The translations under genes were made by a program, and so were the position numbers. Below are positions 46,637 through 55,671 of a DNA stretch of 64,000 nt, in pieces (the stretch's first letter is position 1; every line of letters starts with the position of its first letter). Below the pieces are notes generated by a model that was not told the DNA's origin, ran no database searches, and was given only the letters and a program-made list of their open reading frames with translations. This DNA comes from Aeromonas sp. RU39B (GTDB taxonomy: Bacteria > Pseudomonadota > Gammaproteobacteria > Enterobacterales > Aeromonadaceae), in contig NZ_FTMJ01000003.1 in NCBI RefSeq assembly GCF_900156095.1, positions 1-64,000 on the forward strand, written 5' to 3'.

Positions 46637-49600
46637 TTATCTATCCAGCAAGCTGGTCATCAGCGCCCGCAGCTTGGGCGGCTTGACCGGTTTACTGATG
46701 TAGCCATAGCCCAACTCACGAATGCGGGTCAGTAGCTCGCCATTGCGATCGGCACTGATCACGATGCCGGCAATCTCTGCGCCGTAGTAGTGACGAACTT
46801 GCTCGAGCACCTGCAAGCCGGTACGACCATCATCCAGATGGTAGTCAGAGAGCACCAGACGCGGCACGAAGCCATCCTCCACCACGGCCAGCGCCCCGCC
46901 AAGATCGGCCACGCAGCGCACGTCACAGCCCCAGCGCTCCAACAAGGAGTACATTGCCTGCAAGATCTCGGGCTCGTTATCGACGCACAGCACCGGCAGC
47001 CCACTCAATGAGCCCGGCGGTATCGTGAGCGGTTGCGAAGCCTCCGCTGTGATGGTCGAAGGTTGCGTGCGCCCCAGCGTCACCGTGAAAACCGAGCCGC
47101 GTCCGGGCCAGCTCTGCATCGAGATGGTGTGACCAAGTACGGTGGAGATGCCGCGCGCAATTGCCAGTCCCAACCCTAGCCCCTGCTCACGCGCCGTGCG
47201 CGAGTGATCCAGCCGCTGGAACTCTTCAAAAATTTCCGACTGTTTCTCATGGGGGATGCCGGGGCCGTTATCCCACACCTCGATGCGCACACGCCCTGCA
47301 ACCCGGCGGCAGCCCAGCAGCACATGCCCCTCGGGGTTGTAGCGAAAGGCATTGGTGAGGAAGTTTTGCAGCACCCGGCGCAGCAGTTTGCCGTCGCTGT
47401 GCGTCCACAGCTGCGTGGGCACCACCCGAAACGTCATACCACCGGCCTTGGCCAGCACGCCGAACTCGGCCTGCAGAGTGTCAAACACGTCACGAAGCGG
47501 CATATCTGCCATGCGCGCCTTGAATTTGCCCGCCTCCAGACGCGAGATATCGAGCAGATCAGAAATCAGATCTTCGGCCGCTTCCAGTGCGGTATCGATA
47601 CGCTCGGCCAGCCGCGCCGGCTCGCCATCGGGCAACTGTTCACGCAGCGTCGAGGCAAACAGCTTGGCCGCATTGAGCGGCTGGGTCAGGTCGTGACTGA
47701 CCGCCGCCAGAAAACGGCTCTTGGATTGATTGGCGCGCTCCACCTGCTGATTGACGGTCAGCAGCTGCTGGTTAAGGGCCGACAACTCACGGGTGCGCTC
47801 GGCCACCCGCGCCTCAAGCAGTTCGTTGGCTTCACGCAGCACCTTTTCTGCTTCGCGAAATGGCGTGATGTCGGTGAAGGTCATGACAAAACCGCCCCCC
47901 GGCATGGGGTTGCCCTGCATCTCAATCACCCGCCCATCGGGCCGCTCACGGGCCGACACATGACGACTGCCGCGCTGCATGTAAGCCACCCGCTTGCTGA
48001 CCTGCGCCTCTATCTCACCGGGGCCGCAGAGCCCCTGGCTGGCGTTATAGCGGATAATCTCTTCAATCGGCCGCCCCACCTGCACCAACCCGGACGGATA
48101 GTTAAACAGCTCAACGTAACGGCGATTCCAGGCCACCAGCTTGAGCTCACGATCAACCACCGAAATCCCCAGCCCGATATGCTCAATTGCCCCTTGCAGC
48201 AAGCCACGGTTAAAACGCAGCAAGTCCGACGCCTCATCGACGATGGTGGCGATCTCTTCGAGCTGCATGTGATGCCCTTGCAGGGCCGAGGCCAGCACCA
48301 ACCGTGCCGACGAGGCGCCAAATACGCCGGCCAGCAGCCGCTCGGTGTGCACAATCAATTCAGGCGAAGCCTGCATATGGGGCGCCAGCGTGCCGCCCCG
48401 CTCGGCGGCAAAGCGGCCAAAGGCGCGCTTGACCCGGCTTGGCCCCAGAAAACGGGTGGCCAGCATTTCGAGCTCTTTGACCGACACCCGCGCCTGATAA
48501 AGCGCCGAAGCATCACGGCTCGGTTTGCCGACAAAGTTGGCTGCCTGCAGCCGCTCGCTCACCGCCGGACTGGTCAACAGCGACCCCGCCACATAGCCAG
48601 CCAGATTGAGCAAAAGACTGAGCAGCAGGCACCAGGTTGCGGTGCCGATATCACGCAGCACTGGCAGATCCGGCGGACTCATCAGCTCCGCCAGCGGTGA
48701 GCCGGCCAGCATGCCGCTCTCATGCAGTAAGGTCAGGAGCCAAAGCACCAGGCCCGGCACTAACCCGAGATAGACCCCCTTGCGATTACCGCGCCGCCAA
48801 TAAAGACCCAGCAATAGTGCCGGGGCAAACTGGGCGACGGCGCCAAACGAGAGATAGCCGATGCGCGATAAGCTGGTGAGCTCTCCCATCCACAGATAGA
48901 GCCCCCAGGCCGCCAGCAAAATCAGTACGATAGTGGCGCGCCGCACCCGCAGCAGCAGGCGGGCCAGCCGCTCATCCTGACGCTGCTGCCAGTAGCGGCG
49001 CAGCAGCAAGGGGAGCACCAGATCGTTGCTGACCATGATGGAAAGGGCCAGCGTCGAGACAATCACCATGCCGGCGGCCGCCGAGGTGCCGCCCATAAAG
49101 GCGAGCAGCGCCATAGCATCAAAGCCGAGCGTGTGCGGCAGGTTGATCACAAAGCTGTCTGGCGACACCCCGTCCCCCAGCCAGTGTCGCCCGGCCAATG
49201 CAAGCGGCCAGATAAATATACCCATCAGAAACAGATAAGCGGGAAAGATCCAGCGCGCCCAGTGCAGATCCTGCCCCTGATGGTTTTCCACCACAGTGAC
49301 GTGAAACTGGCGTGGCAAGCAGATGATGGCGCACATGGAGAGCAGGGTGTAGATGGCCAGCTCCAGCCCCTGCCCGGCCGAGATATGCGTTGCCGCCTGA
49401 ACAAAACGCTGGCTGGCGTCGGTTTGCCAAACACCCGGCGTGGTCAACAGCAACCAAAGGGCAAAGCCGCCGACGCAGAAAAACGCCAGCAGCTTGACCA
49501 CCGACTCCAGCGCCACCGCCACCACCATGCCGCGGTGGTGCTCGGTGGCATCCAGATGGCGGGTACCAAACAGGATACTAAACAGCGCCAGTAACATGCC

Positions 49601-50092
49601 CACCGCCAACGCCAGCGCGCCGCGGCCACCGTTACCATAGGCCACCAGTTGGCCCGCCGTCAGCAGGTCCAGCCCGGTGACAATGGCTTTAAGCTGCAGC
49701 ACCAGATAAGGCAGCACCCCCATGATGGCCACCAGCGTCACCAGCATCGCCAGTTGCTGCGACTTGCCATAACGGGCCGCAATAAAGTCGGCAATCGAGG
49801 TGATGTGTTCGCGCTTGGAGACCAGGATCAGGCGTGCCAGCACCCGCCAGCCAAACAGAAACACCAGCATGGGGCCAAGATAGATGGGCAGTGGCGACCA
49901 GGGGTCCTGACTCGCCTGCCCCACCGTACCGTAGAAGGTCCAGGAGGTGCAGTAAACGGCCAGCGACAGGCTGTAGATGAGCGGCTGACCCGACAACCGG
50001 GCGCGCCGCTGCAGGTCGGCCAAATAAGCAATACCAAACAGCGCAGCCAGATAGAGCAAGGCTACCGTTATCAGCAATCCGCCCTGATGCAT
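46637..50092 (-). CDS. Hybrid histidine kinase with N-terminal sodium/solute-symporter domain
   Basis: A 1151-residue sensor. Residues 1-480 form an SSS-family transporter-like domain with about 13 helices, as in CbrA-type sensors. A linker and PAS domain (about 610-730, AIEHIGLGISVVDRELKLVAWN) follow, then a coiled coil and HisKA with phospho-accepting H800 (AAVSHDLTQPLN). HATPase_c lies at about 895-1010 (NFLTNAFRYNPEG, DNGPGIP, GLGLAIARG), and a receiver domain at 1033-1150 has phospho-acceptor D1083 (LSDYHLDDG) and a conserved KPVKP lysine. The signal is unknown. GGAG lies 6 nt upstream. No response regulator gene is adjacent, so the partner is probably distant. The kinase half resembles NahK/ErcS'-type sensors. 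Confidence 0.9.
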   Translation of the reverse strand: MHQGGLLITVALLYLAALFGIAYLADLQRRARLSGQPLIYSLSLAVYCTSWTFYGTVGQASQDPWSPLPIYLGPMLVFLFGWRVLARLILVSKREHITSIADFIAARYGKSQQLAMLVTLVAIMGVLPYLVLQLKAIVTGLDLLTAGQLVAYGNGGRGALALAVGMLLALFSILFGTRHLDATEHHRGMVVAVALESVVKLLAFFCVGGFALWLLLTTPGVWQTDASQRFVQAATHISAGQGLELAIYTLLSMCAIICLPRQFHVTVVENHQGQDLHWARWIFPAYLFLMGIFIWPLALAGRHWLGDGVSPDSFVINLPHTLGFDAMALLAFMGGTSAAAGMVIVSTLALSIMVSNDLVLPLLLRRYWQQRQDERLARLLLRVRRATIVLILLAAWGLYLWMGELTSLSRIGYLSFGAVAQFAPALLLGLYWRRGNRKGVYLGLVPGLVLWLLTLLHESGMLAGSPLAELMSPPDLPVLRDIGTATWCLLLSLLLNLAGYVAGSLLTSPAVSERLQAANFVGKPSRDASALYQARVSVKELEMLATRFLGPSRVKRAFGRFAAERGGTLAPHMQASPELIVHTERLLAGVFGASSARLVLASALQGHHMQLEEIATIVDEASDLLRFNRGLLQGAIEHIGLGISVVDRELKLVAWNRRYVELFNYPSGLVQVGRPIEEIIRYNASQGLCGPGEIEAQVSKRVAYMQRGSRHVSARERPDGRVIEMQGNPMPGGGFVMTFTDITPFREAEKVLREANELLEARVAERTRELSALNQQLLTVNQQVERANQSKSRFLAAVSHDLTQPLNAAKLFASTLREQLPDGEPARLAERIDTALEAAEDLISDLLDISRLEAGKFKARMADMPLRDVFDTLQAEFGVLAKAGGMTFRVVPTQLWTHSDGKLLRRVLQNFLTNAFRYNPEGHVLLGCRRVAGRVRIEVWDNGPGIPHEKQSEIFEEFQRLDHSRTAREQGLGLGLAIARGISTVLGHTISMQSWPGRGSVFTVTLGRTQPSTITAEASQPLTIPPGSLSGLPVLCVDNEPEILQAMYSLLERWGCDVRCVADLGGALAVVEDGFVPRLVLSDYHLDDGRTGLQVLEQVRHYYGAEIAGIVISADRNGELLTRIRELGYGYISKPVKPPKLRALMTSLLDR

Positions 50093-50134
50093 GAGTGACT
50101 CCCTGTCAATTCAGCCTGCTGTAGGGTTAAACCG

Positions 50135-51271
50135 CTAGGTGGCGAGGCGCACCGGCTTGGGCTTGAGCCAGAATGCCGGCAGCGCCACTAGGATCATCAA
50201 CCAGAAGATGCCCCCTTGCAGCGGTGCATAAAGCTGGCCGCACAGCGCCATCAAGACCGCCACCGTGATACCGAGCCCGAGCGCCGAATAGAGCGCCTGA
50301 GTGGGGATCTGGCGCTCCGGTGGTAACTCACGGGTCATGAAACGAATCGCGCCCAGATGGCTCACGCAGAACGTGACCGAATGCAGTAACTGCGCCACCA
50401 CCAGCCAGATCAGTTCGGTTGTGGCCCCCATCAACCCCCAGCGCAGCAGACAGCCCGTGGCACCGGCCAGGAACAGAGCGCGAGCCGAGAAGCGCGAGAG
50501 AAAACGCCGGTCGGCGGCAAACATGCAGATTTCAGCAACCACGCCGAGCGCCCACAAATAACCGATGGTGGCCCCACTGTAACCGGCAGCTTTCCAGTGA
50601 ATGGCACTAAAACCGTAGTAGGCGGCGTGGCTCCCCTGCAGCGAGGCCGCAATCAGCAAAAAGCGGCGCACTTCGCCCTGCCGGAAGGTATCAATCAGGC
50701 CGCTGCGCGGCCGCTCTCCGGCCACATCGCGCGGCGCCGGATTGAGTGGTAACCAGCTAATCAGCAGCATCAACAGTAAACCGGCCAGGATGGTGTGCAA
50801 TATCCAGTCACTGCCAAAGCGGGTCACCAGTCCGCCCACCAGGGTGGACGCGACGATAAAGGCAAAGGAGCCGAACAGCCGCACCTTGCCATAATCGAGA
50901 TGGGTCTGTAACACCATGCGGGTAGCCAACGCATCGCCCATTGGCATCAGCGTCGGATAGATAAAGTTGGTCACCAGGGTCAACACCACCAGCCACCAGG
51001 GGGCATGGCCGAGGTAGAAACCGATAAAGGAGATGAGGCTGAGCACACAGAGCAATCGGGTCACCGGCAACAGATGCGCAGCCCCCTTGATACGCCCCAT
51101 CACCAGCAAGTTGCCGGCAAAGCGCACGGCCATCCCCGCCCCTAGCAGCAATCCGATCACATCCGGGGTGAGGCCAACCCCTTCCAACCAGAGTGACCAA
51201 AACGGCAGGTAGGCACCGTAGACAAAATAAAAGGCACTGAAAAACAGCGCCATCCAGGCAAAGGCAGGCAT
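50135..51271 (-). CDS. HcaT-like major facilitator transporter
   Basis: A 378-residue MFS protein with 12 predicted helices, the same length as E. coli HcaT (379). Shared segments are GAYLPFWSLWLEGVGLTPDVIGLLLGAG (N terminus), LDYGKVRLFGSFAF, LQGSHAAYYGFSAIHWKAAGYS and WALGVVAEICMF. HcaT is a predicted phenylpropionate carrier, but no aromatic catabolic genes are nearby, so the substrate here is open. The start at 51271 has GAGGA just upstream. It lies 42 bp before the histidine kinase gene on the same strand, so the two may be co-transcribed. Confidence 0.82.
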   Translation of the reverse strand: MPAFAWMALFFSAFYFVYGAYLPFWSLWLEGVGLTPDVIGLLLGAGMAVRFAGNLLVMGRIKGAAHLLPVTRLLCVLSLISFIGFYLGHAPWWLVVLTLVTNFIYPTLMPMGDALATRMVLQTHLDYGKVRLFGSFAFIVASTLVGGLVTRFGSDWILHTILAGLLLMLLISWLPLNPAPRDVAGERPRSGLIDTFRQGEVRRFLLIAASLQGSHAAYYGFSAIHWKAAGYSGATIGYLWALGVVAEICMFAADRRFLSRFSARALFLAGATGCLLRWGLMGATTELIWLVVAQLLHSVTFCVSHLGAIRFMTRELPPERQIPTQALYSALGLGITVAVLMALCGQLYAPLQGGIFWLMILVALPAFWLKPKPVRLAT

Positions 51272-51573
51272 GGTTCCTCGGCAGGGCGGCAATCGGATGT
51301 CCATCATAGCCGACTTTGGATACATCTGTATCACTGCACAGGCAAATCCGGCAGTGGTCGGCGCTGCGGCCCGTGTCTAAAAAAATGAATCAGAACCAGC
51401 ACTTGCTATCAGTGCCTCCGATTGCCGCAGGTCACCGCCCCCTTCGGTATCAAAATATAAAACACTGGAAAAACCGTGCTGCGAGTCATCTAGGCATGGC
51501 ATGATTGTGGCGGACAAACACGATGGAATACCCCTGAGAGCACACAGCTGACACCACAGAATGGAGGCAACAG
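51272..51573. other. Divergent intergenic region with a palindrome
   Basis: This 302-bp gap has no coding sequence I can support. The only marked element is GATACATCTGTATC (51319-51332), a perfect inverted repeat with 6-bp arms placed about 50 bp upstream of the HcaT-like start, where an operator could sit. Confidence 0.45.
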
Positions 51574-52104
51574 ATGAGCGATGTTTTGCTGGTCATCGAT
51601 ATGCAAGCAGGCTTGTTCGAGCAGCCCAGACACCTGGATGCGCAAGTGGTGGATAACATCAACCGGCTGGCCGCATCGGTGCGCAAAGCGGGTGGGCATG
51701 TTTTGTTTATCCAGCACGATGGATTGGCGGGGGAAGAGGTGGAGCCAGGAACGCCGGGTTGGGCCTTGCTGCCGACGCTGGACGTGCACAAGGAGGATGG
51801 TCAGCTTAGCAAAAGCGCCTGCGATGGCTTTCTGGGCACCGATCTGGCGGCGCGGTTACGCATTCTCGCGCCCAAACGGCTGCTGATTAGCGGCTGCGCC
51901 ACCGATTTTTGCGTGGACACCACACTGCGCAGCGCCGCCGCACTCGGTTTTAATGTGGTGGCGGTGACCGATGCCCATACCACGGCAGATCGCCCGCACC
52001 TGAATGCCGAGCAGATCATTGCGCACCATCACTGGATGTGGGAAGGGTTGATCCTGCCGGCTGGCAAACATGTTACGCTGCGCAGCACCGAACAGCTGCT
52101 TTGA
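51574..52104 (+). CDS. Isochorismatase-fold cysteine hydrolase
   Basis: A 176-residue cytoplasmic hydrolase of the isochorismatase/nicotinamidase superfamily. The triad is complete: D9 (LLVIDMQ), K80 (LSKSACDGF) and C113 (GCATDFCVDTTLRSA). The cis-peptide region ISGCATD is typical. The substrate cannot be inferred from sequence; small family members hydrolyse amides, carbamates or isochorismate. GGAGG lies 6 nt upstream. A small lipoprotein gene starts 13 bp downstream, suggesting a two-gene operon. Confidence 0.88.
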   Translation: MSDVLLVIDMQAGLFEQPRHLDAQVVDNINRLAASVRKAGGHVLFIQHDGLAGEEVEPGTPGWALLPTLDVHKEDGQLSKSACDGFLGTDLAARLRILAPKRLLISGCATDFCVDTTLRSAAALGFNVVAVTDAHTTADRPHLNAEQIIAHHHWMWEGLILPAGKHVTLRSTEQLL

Positions 52105-52117
52105 CGGAGTCTCTTAC

Positions 52118-52501
52118 TTGCGTATTGTTGTTGTCATGCTCACCCTGCTGCTCAGTGCCTGCAGCAGCATGCCGGGTCCGTCGTCCCGCCCGGCGCCACG
52201 CTTTATGACCCATATTACTGACGAAGGGAGCAAGCGTTTCGTGTTTGAAGCCCTTGCCATGGATCAGCTGCCCAGCGCAGGCATCCGAGCACCGTCATCC
52301 CGCCGTCAGGCTGGTCGGGTCGATCTCAATACCTCGCTGGACGAAGAGCAGGTGCAAGGCTGGCTGGCCGACAAGCACTACTGCCAGCAAGGCTTTATCA
52401 TGCTCTCGCGCACTCCGTGGAAAATCCGTGGTGAGTGCAATGAGACCGCCACCGCGCAAGATCGTCAGCGTTTCCCCAATTCGCCAGCCTGGGTCGAATA
52501 A
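52118..52501 (+). CDS. Small lipoprotein of unknown function
   Basis: A 127-residue putative lipoprotein. The start is taken as TTG because GGAG lies 8 nt upstream, giving the signal MRIVVVMLTLLLSAC with the lipid-accepting cysteine at 15. An in-frame ATG six codons later would leave too short a signal. The mature protein is polar, with two further cysteines (HYCQQ and GECNE) that could form a disulphide. I recognise no family. It follows the isochorismatase-fold gene by 13 bp. Confidence 0.65.
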   Translation: MRIVVVMLTLLLSACSSMPGPSSRPAPRFMTHITDEGSKRFVFEALAMDQLPSAGIRAPSSRRQAGRVDLNTSLDEEQVQGWLADKHYCQQGFIMLSRTPWKIRGECNETATAQDRQRFPNSPAWVE

Positions 52502-52561
52502 CGCGCTGATACATAAACAGAAACGGGCAGCCATGGCTGCCCGTTTTGTTGCTGAAATACC

Positions 52562-53119
52562 TTAGCGCAGTGGCGTATGCGGCGTGTCGATCTCCTGATC
52601 GGTATCGATGCGCTTGTGCCCCTCTTGCAAGTGCACCACATCGACCAGCTCATCACTGCTGACCCGGAATGCCTGACCGAAGCCTTTGACAAACAGCCCC
52701 TGCTCGGGCGCCAGACGAAACAGCTGGAAATCCTTGAGGTTGGAGAGCCCCTTGATGATCTCGCCAAAGCGCGCCTCGAGTGCAGCAACCGCGCTGCTCC
52801 AGCGTGGATCGTCACGCTCAACCTTGTCGGCTCGGGCGTCAAAGGTGAGGCGTTTGCGGGCAAACAGCTCGCGTGAGGTGCTCTCATCTTCAATCAGCAT
52901 CAGTGACACACGCGGCACCTGCAACAGGTTACGGGCATGGCGGGCAATGGTCGAAATCAGCACATAATAGCCATCTTCCAGCAGCACGAACGGGGCATAG
53001 CTGGCGTTAGGCTGGCCGTCGGCATCAACGGTCGCCAGTTGCAGGGTCCGGCAGGCATCGCGAAACTCGCGGATCTCCGGTTGCAGGCGCCCTTGCAGAC
53101 GCTCCTGACGCTCACTCAT
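52562..53119 (-). CDS. hutZ: Haem-utilisation protein HutZ
   Basis: FMN-binding-fold (pyridoxamine-phosphate-oxidase-like) haem-degrading protein; in Vibrio cholerae HutZ opens the haem ring to release iron. The 185-residue product has the family words RLQGRLQPEIREFRDACRTL, IARHARNLLQVP, LFARKRLTFDA and GLFVKGFGQAF, the last near the haem-contact region. It overlaps hutX by 4 bases (ATGA), indicating translational coupling. It is divergent from hmuTUV and probably under the same Fur control. Confidence 0.92.
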   Translation of the reverse strand: MSERQERLQGRLQPEIREFRDACRTLQLATVDADGQPNASYAPFVLLEDGYYVLISTIARHARNLLQVPRVSLMLIEDESTSRELFARKRLTFDARADKVERDDPRWSSAVAALEARFGEIIKGLSNLKDFQLFRLAPEQGLFVKGFGQAFRVSSDELVDVVHLQEGHKRIDTDQEIDTPHTPLR

Positions 53120-53616
53120 GCACTCACCTCCTCACGCAATGCCTTGAAGCGGCTGACCTGCTCGGGCAGCAGCTGGCGTTTTTCATCCCGTCCCAGATAG
53201 ACCTTGAATACGCAGCGACCGGCCGCATCGTAAAACTGGAACGAGTGTCCCTCTTGCCCCATAAACGGCTTGCTGACCAGCGCGATATGGCTCACCGCAT
53301 CAAGCTTAAGGTGGCCATGCAACTCGCCATCACGCCCCATCAGGTTGTAATAGCCACGGGCATTTTTGCCCTTGGGAAACGGTGCCTTCACTTCAAAGAT
53401 AGAGCCCGAGGATTCAACGATGGTGGTCACCGTGCCCCAGTCAGCCAGGTCGGTCAGCAAGGATTCACTGCGCTCGCCGGGAAGCAGGCTGACCATGGCC
53501 GGTGGAAGATGTTGAACCACCTCCCATTCAGTGACGGCTAACTGAGCCGCCATCGCGGCGGGATGGGCGCCTGGGTCCTGGTCCAGTAATGACTGGACTT
53601 GCTGTGCAAGGGTCAT
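53116..53616 (-). CDS. hutX: Haem-utilisation cytosolic carrier HutX
   Basis: Cytosolic haem carrier that hands haem to HutZ. The 166-residue product has the conserved core from WGTVTTIVESSGSIFEVKAPFPKG through GYYNLMGRDGELHGHLKLDAV to HSFQFYDAAGRCVFKVYLGRDE, the HutX/HuvX/ChuX-like fold. GGAG lies 5 nt upstream. It heads hutX-hutZ. The radical-SAM gene hutW that usually precedes them in Vibrio is not here. Confidence 0.92.
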   Translation of the reverse strand: MTLAQQVQSLLDQDPGAHPAAMAAQLAVTEWEVVQHLPPAMVSLLPGERSESLLTDLADWGTVTTIVESSGSIFEVKAPFPKGKNARGYYNLMGRDGELHGHLKLDAVSHIALVSKPFMGQEGHSFQFYDAAGRCVFKVYLGRDEKRQLLPEQVSRFKALREEVSA

Positions 53617-53681
53617 GGTTTCTCCATGGTGTGTCGTTGTATTGGTGACGCTACTTTACGAGATCAACAACAGCAAATGCA

Positions 53682-53700
53682 ATTGATAACAAATCTCATT
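53682..53700. promoter_or_regulatory. Fur-like box in the hutX-hmuT gap
   Basis: A 19-bp element, ATTGATAACAAATCTCATT, agrees with a Vibrio-type Fur box (AATGAGAAT-N-ATTCTCATT) at about 14 of 18 positions. It lies 66 bp upstream of hutX and 67 bp upstream of hmuT, so one site could repress both directions when iron is plentiful. Confidence 0.6.
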
Positions 53701-53767
53701 ACATATATTCTCAGCACCATTCCGGGCGGGCTCCATGCCCCCATCCGTTCCTCTCTCTGGAGTCGTT

Positions 53768-54610
53768 ATGATGTCACCCACCTCACTACGCCGTGCCCTT
53801 GTTCAGGCCTCACTGGCCACCGCCCTGCTGCTCTCCTACCCAGTTGCAGCTTCCGAACGGATCGTCAGTATCGGTCCGGGAACCAGCGAATTGCTGGTCG
53901 CACTGGGCGCAGAGTCACAGATCGTCGCCAGTGATGTCAGCAGCGCCCAGCTCAACGGCGCCAAGGTCGGGTATCAGCGCACCCTGGCCGCCGAGGGTAT
54001 TTTGAGCCTGTCACCGACCCGGATCATCGGCAGCGACGAGATGGGCCCACCAGCCACGCTGGATCAACTGCGCCGTGCGGGTGTGCAGGTCGATACGCTA
54101 CCCACCGCCGCCACCATCGACAACCTGCTGCAACGCATTGATCTACTGGCTGGGGTATTGGGCGCACAATCCAAGGCTGAGGCGCTCAAGAAAGACATTG
54201 CCAGCGAGCAGCAACAGCTGCAACAACTGGCAAGCCAGCATGCACCGCGCAAGATCGCATTTTTGCTGATCCACAAGGGACAGCCGCTCAGCATTGGCGG
54301 TGGTGATACCACGGCTGGCGCCATTATCTCGCTGCTCGGCGGCATCAACACTGGCGCCGCACTCAAGGGCTACAAGCCGGTCTCGGCAGAAGCGCTGATC
54401 CAGATGCAGCCGGATCTGGTGCTGGTCAGCGGTCGTGAGTGGCAACGCTATCAGGATAAGGCCGCCGTGCTGGCCGATGTCCCGGCCATTGCCGCAACAC
54501 CGGCGGGCAAACAAGGCGCCATTGAGGTGATCGATGGTCGTACCCTGCAAGGGGGTCTGTCACTCGGTACTCTCAAGCAGGCCCTGCAGCTGGCCCACGC
54601 CCTGAAATGA
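53768..54610 (+). CDS. hmuT: Haem ABC transporter periplasmic binding protein
   Basis: Cluster A-type periplasmic binding protein for haem import (HmuT/HutB). The 280-residue product has a signal peptide (about 1-25, ending PVAASE). It has the haem-binding-protein words ERIVSIGPGTSELLVALGAESQIVASD, VGYQRTLAAEGILSLSPTRIIGSDEMGPPATLDQLR and IQMQPDLVLVSG. Two ATGs abut at the start; the first has GGAG 5 nt upstream. It overlaps the permease gene by 4 bases (ATGA). Confidence 0.92.
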   Translation: MMSPTSLRRALVQASLATALLLSYPVAASERIVSIGPGTSELLVALGAESQIVASDVSSAQLNGAKVGYQRTLAAEGILSLSPTRIIGSDEMGPPATLDQLRRAGVQVDTLPTAATIDNLLQRIDLLAGVLGAQSKAEALKKDIASEQQQLQQLASQHAPRKIAFLLIHKGQPLSIGGGDTTAGAIISLLGGINTGAALKGYKPVSAEALIQMQPDLVLVSGREWQRYQDKAAVLADVPAIAATPAGKQGAIEVIDGRTLQGGLSLGTLKQALQLAHALK

Positions 54611-55668
54611 CACAGACTGGCATGACGTCACCACACCTGCAGCGCTGGCCACTTCACTCCCTGCTGATAGCAATGGCCACTCTGCTGCTGGTGTTGGCGC
54701 TGCTGTCACTGGCAACCGGCCCACTGGGCCTGGGCTTTGCCGAGAGTCTGCGGGCGCTGCTGCCCGACTCCCCTCTGCCGGCGCACCTGCAACTGGTGGT
54801 GCAGCAGATCCGGTTGCCACGCACCCTGCTCTGCATCACGGTCGGAGCCATTCTTGGCCTGTGCGGCGCCGTGATGCAGGGACTGTTTCGCAATCCCCTG
54901 GCTGACCCCGGCATTATCGGGGTCTCGGGGGGCGCGGCGCTCGGGGCTGCACTGGCGATTGTGCTACTGGCACCGCTGAGCATGGTCTGGCAACAGCGTC
55001 TTGGTATCGGATTGCTGCCGCTGTTCGCGTTTTTGGGCGGAGCACTCACCACCACTCTGGTCTATCTGTTGGGCACCCGTGGTGGACGCACCTCGGTGAC
55101 CGTCATGCTGCTTGCCGGTGTGGCCGTCACCGCACTCTCTGGCGCCGCCATTGGGTTATTGACCTATCTGGCTGATGACCAGATGCTGCGCGATCTTAGC
55201 TTGTGGCAAATGGGCTCGCTCGCCGCCGGTAAACCGCGGGATATTCTGCTATCGGCAGCGGCACTGTTCGGTTTGCTGATCTTTTTCATGCGCGATGCCG
55301 GCGCACTGAACGCCCTGCTGCTTGGTGAGCCGGAGGCACGCCACCTCGGCATCGCCGTGCAACCGCTCAAACGCCGCCTGATTTTGCTGACCGCGGCAGG
55401 GGTCGGGGTGGCGGTCTCTACCGCCGGTCTTATCGGTTTTATCGGTCTGGTGGTGCCGCATTTGGTGCGTCTCATCGCTGGCCCCAATCACCATCGCCTG
55501 CTGCCGCTCTCGGTGCTGCTCGGTGCCACCTTGCTGCTGGCTGCGGACATGCTGGCGCGCATTGTGCTCGCTCCGGCCGAGTTACCGGTTGGCATCATCA
55601 CCGCCCTGCTCGGCGCTCCTTTCTTCCTCTGGCAACTCATTCGCCATCGACACAGCGCGCTGGAGTAA
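54607..55668 (+). CDS. hmuU: Haem ABC transporter permease
   Basis: FecCD/BtuC-family inner-membrane permease. The 353-residue product has about ten helices and the family segments IRLPRTLLCITVGAILGLCGAVMQGLFRNPLADPGIIGVSGGAALGA, split here by position (about 70-120), and GFIGLVVPHLVRLIAGPNHH (about 280-300), which carries the ATPase coupling region. It overlaps hmuT (ATGA) and lies 3 bp before hmuV. Confidence 0.93.
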   Translation: MTQTGMTSPHLQRWPLHSLLIAMATLLLVLALLSLATGPLGLGFAESLRALLPDSPLPAHLQLVVQQIRLPRTLLCITVGAILGLCGAVMQGLFRNPLADPGIIGVSGGAALGAALAIVLLAPLSMVWQQRLGIGLLPLFAFLGGALTTTLVYLLGTRGGRTSVTVMLLAGVAVTALSGAAIGLLTYLADDQMLRDLSLWQMGSLAAGKPRDILLSAAALFGLLIFFMRDAGALNALLLGEPEARHLGIAVQPLKRRLILLTAAGVGVAVSTAGLIGFIGLVVPHLVRLIAGPNHHRLLPLSVLLGATLLLAADMLARIVLAPAELPVGIITALLGAPFFLWQLIRHRHSALE

Positions 55669-55671
55669 TTC

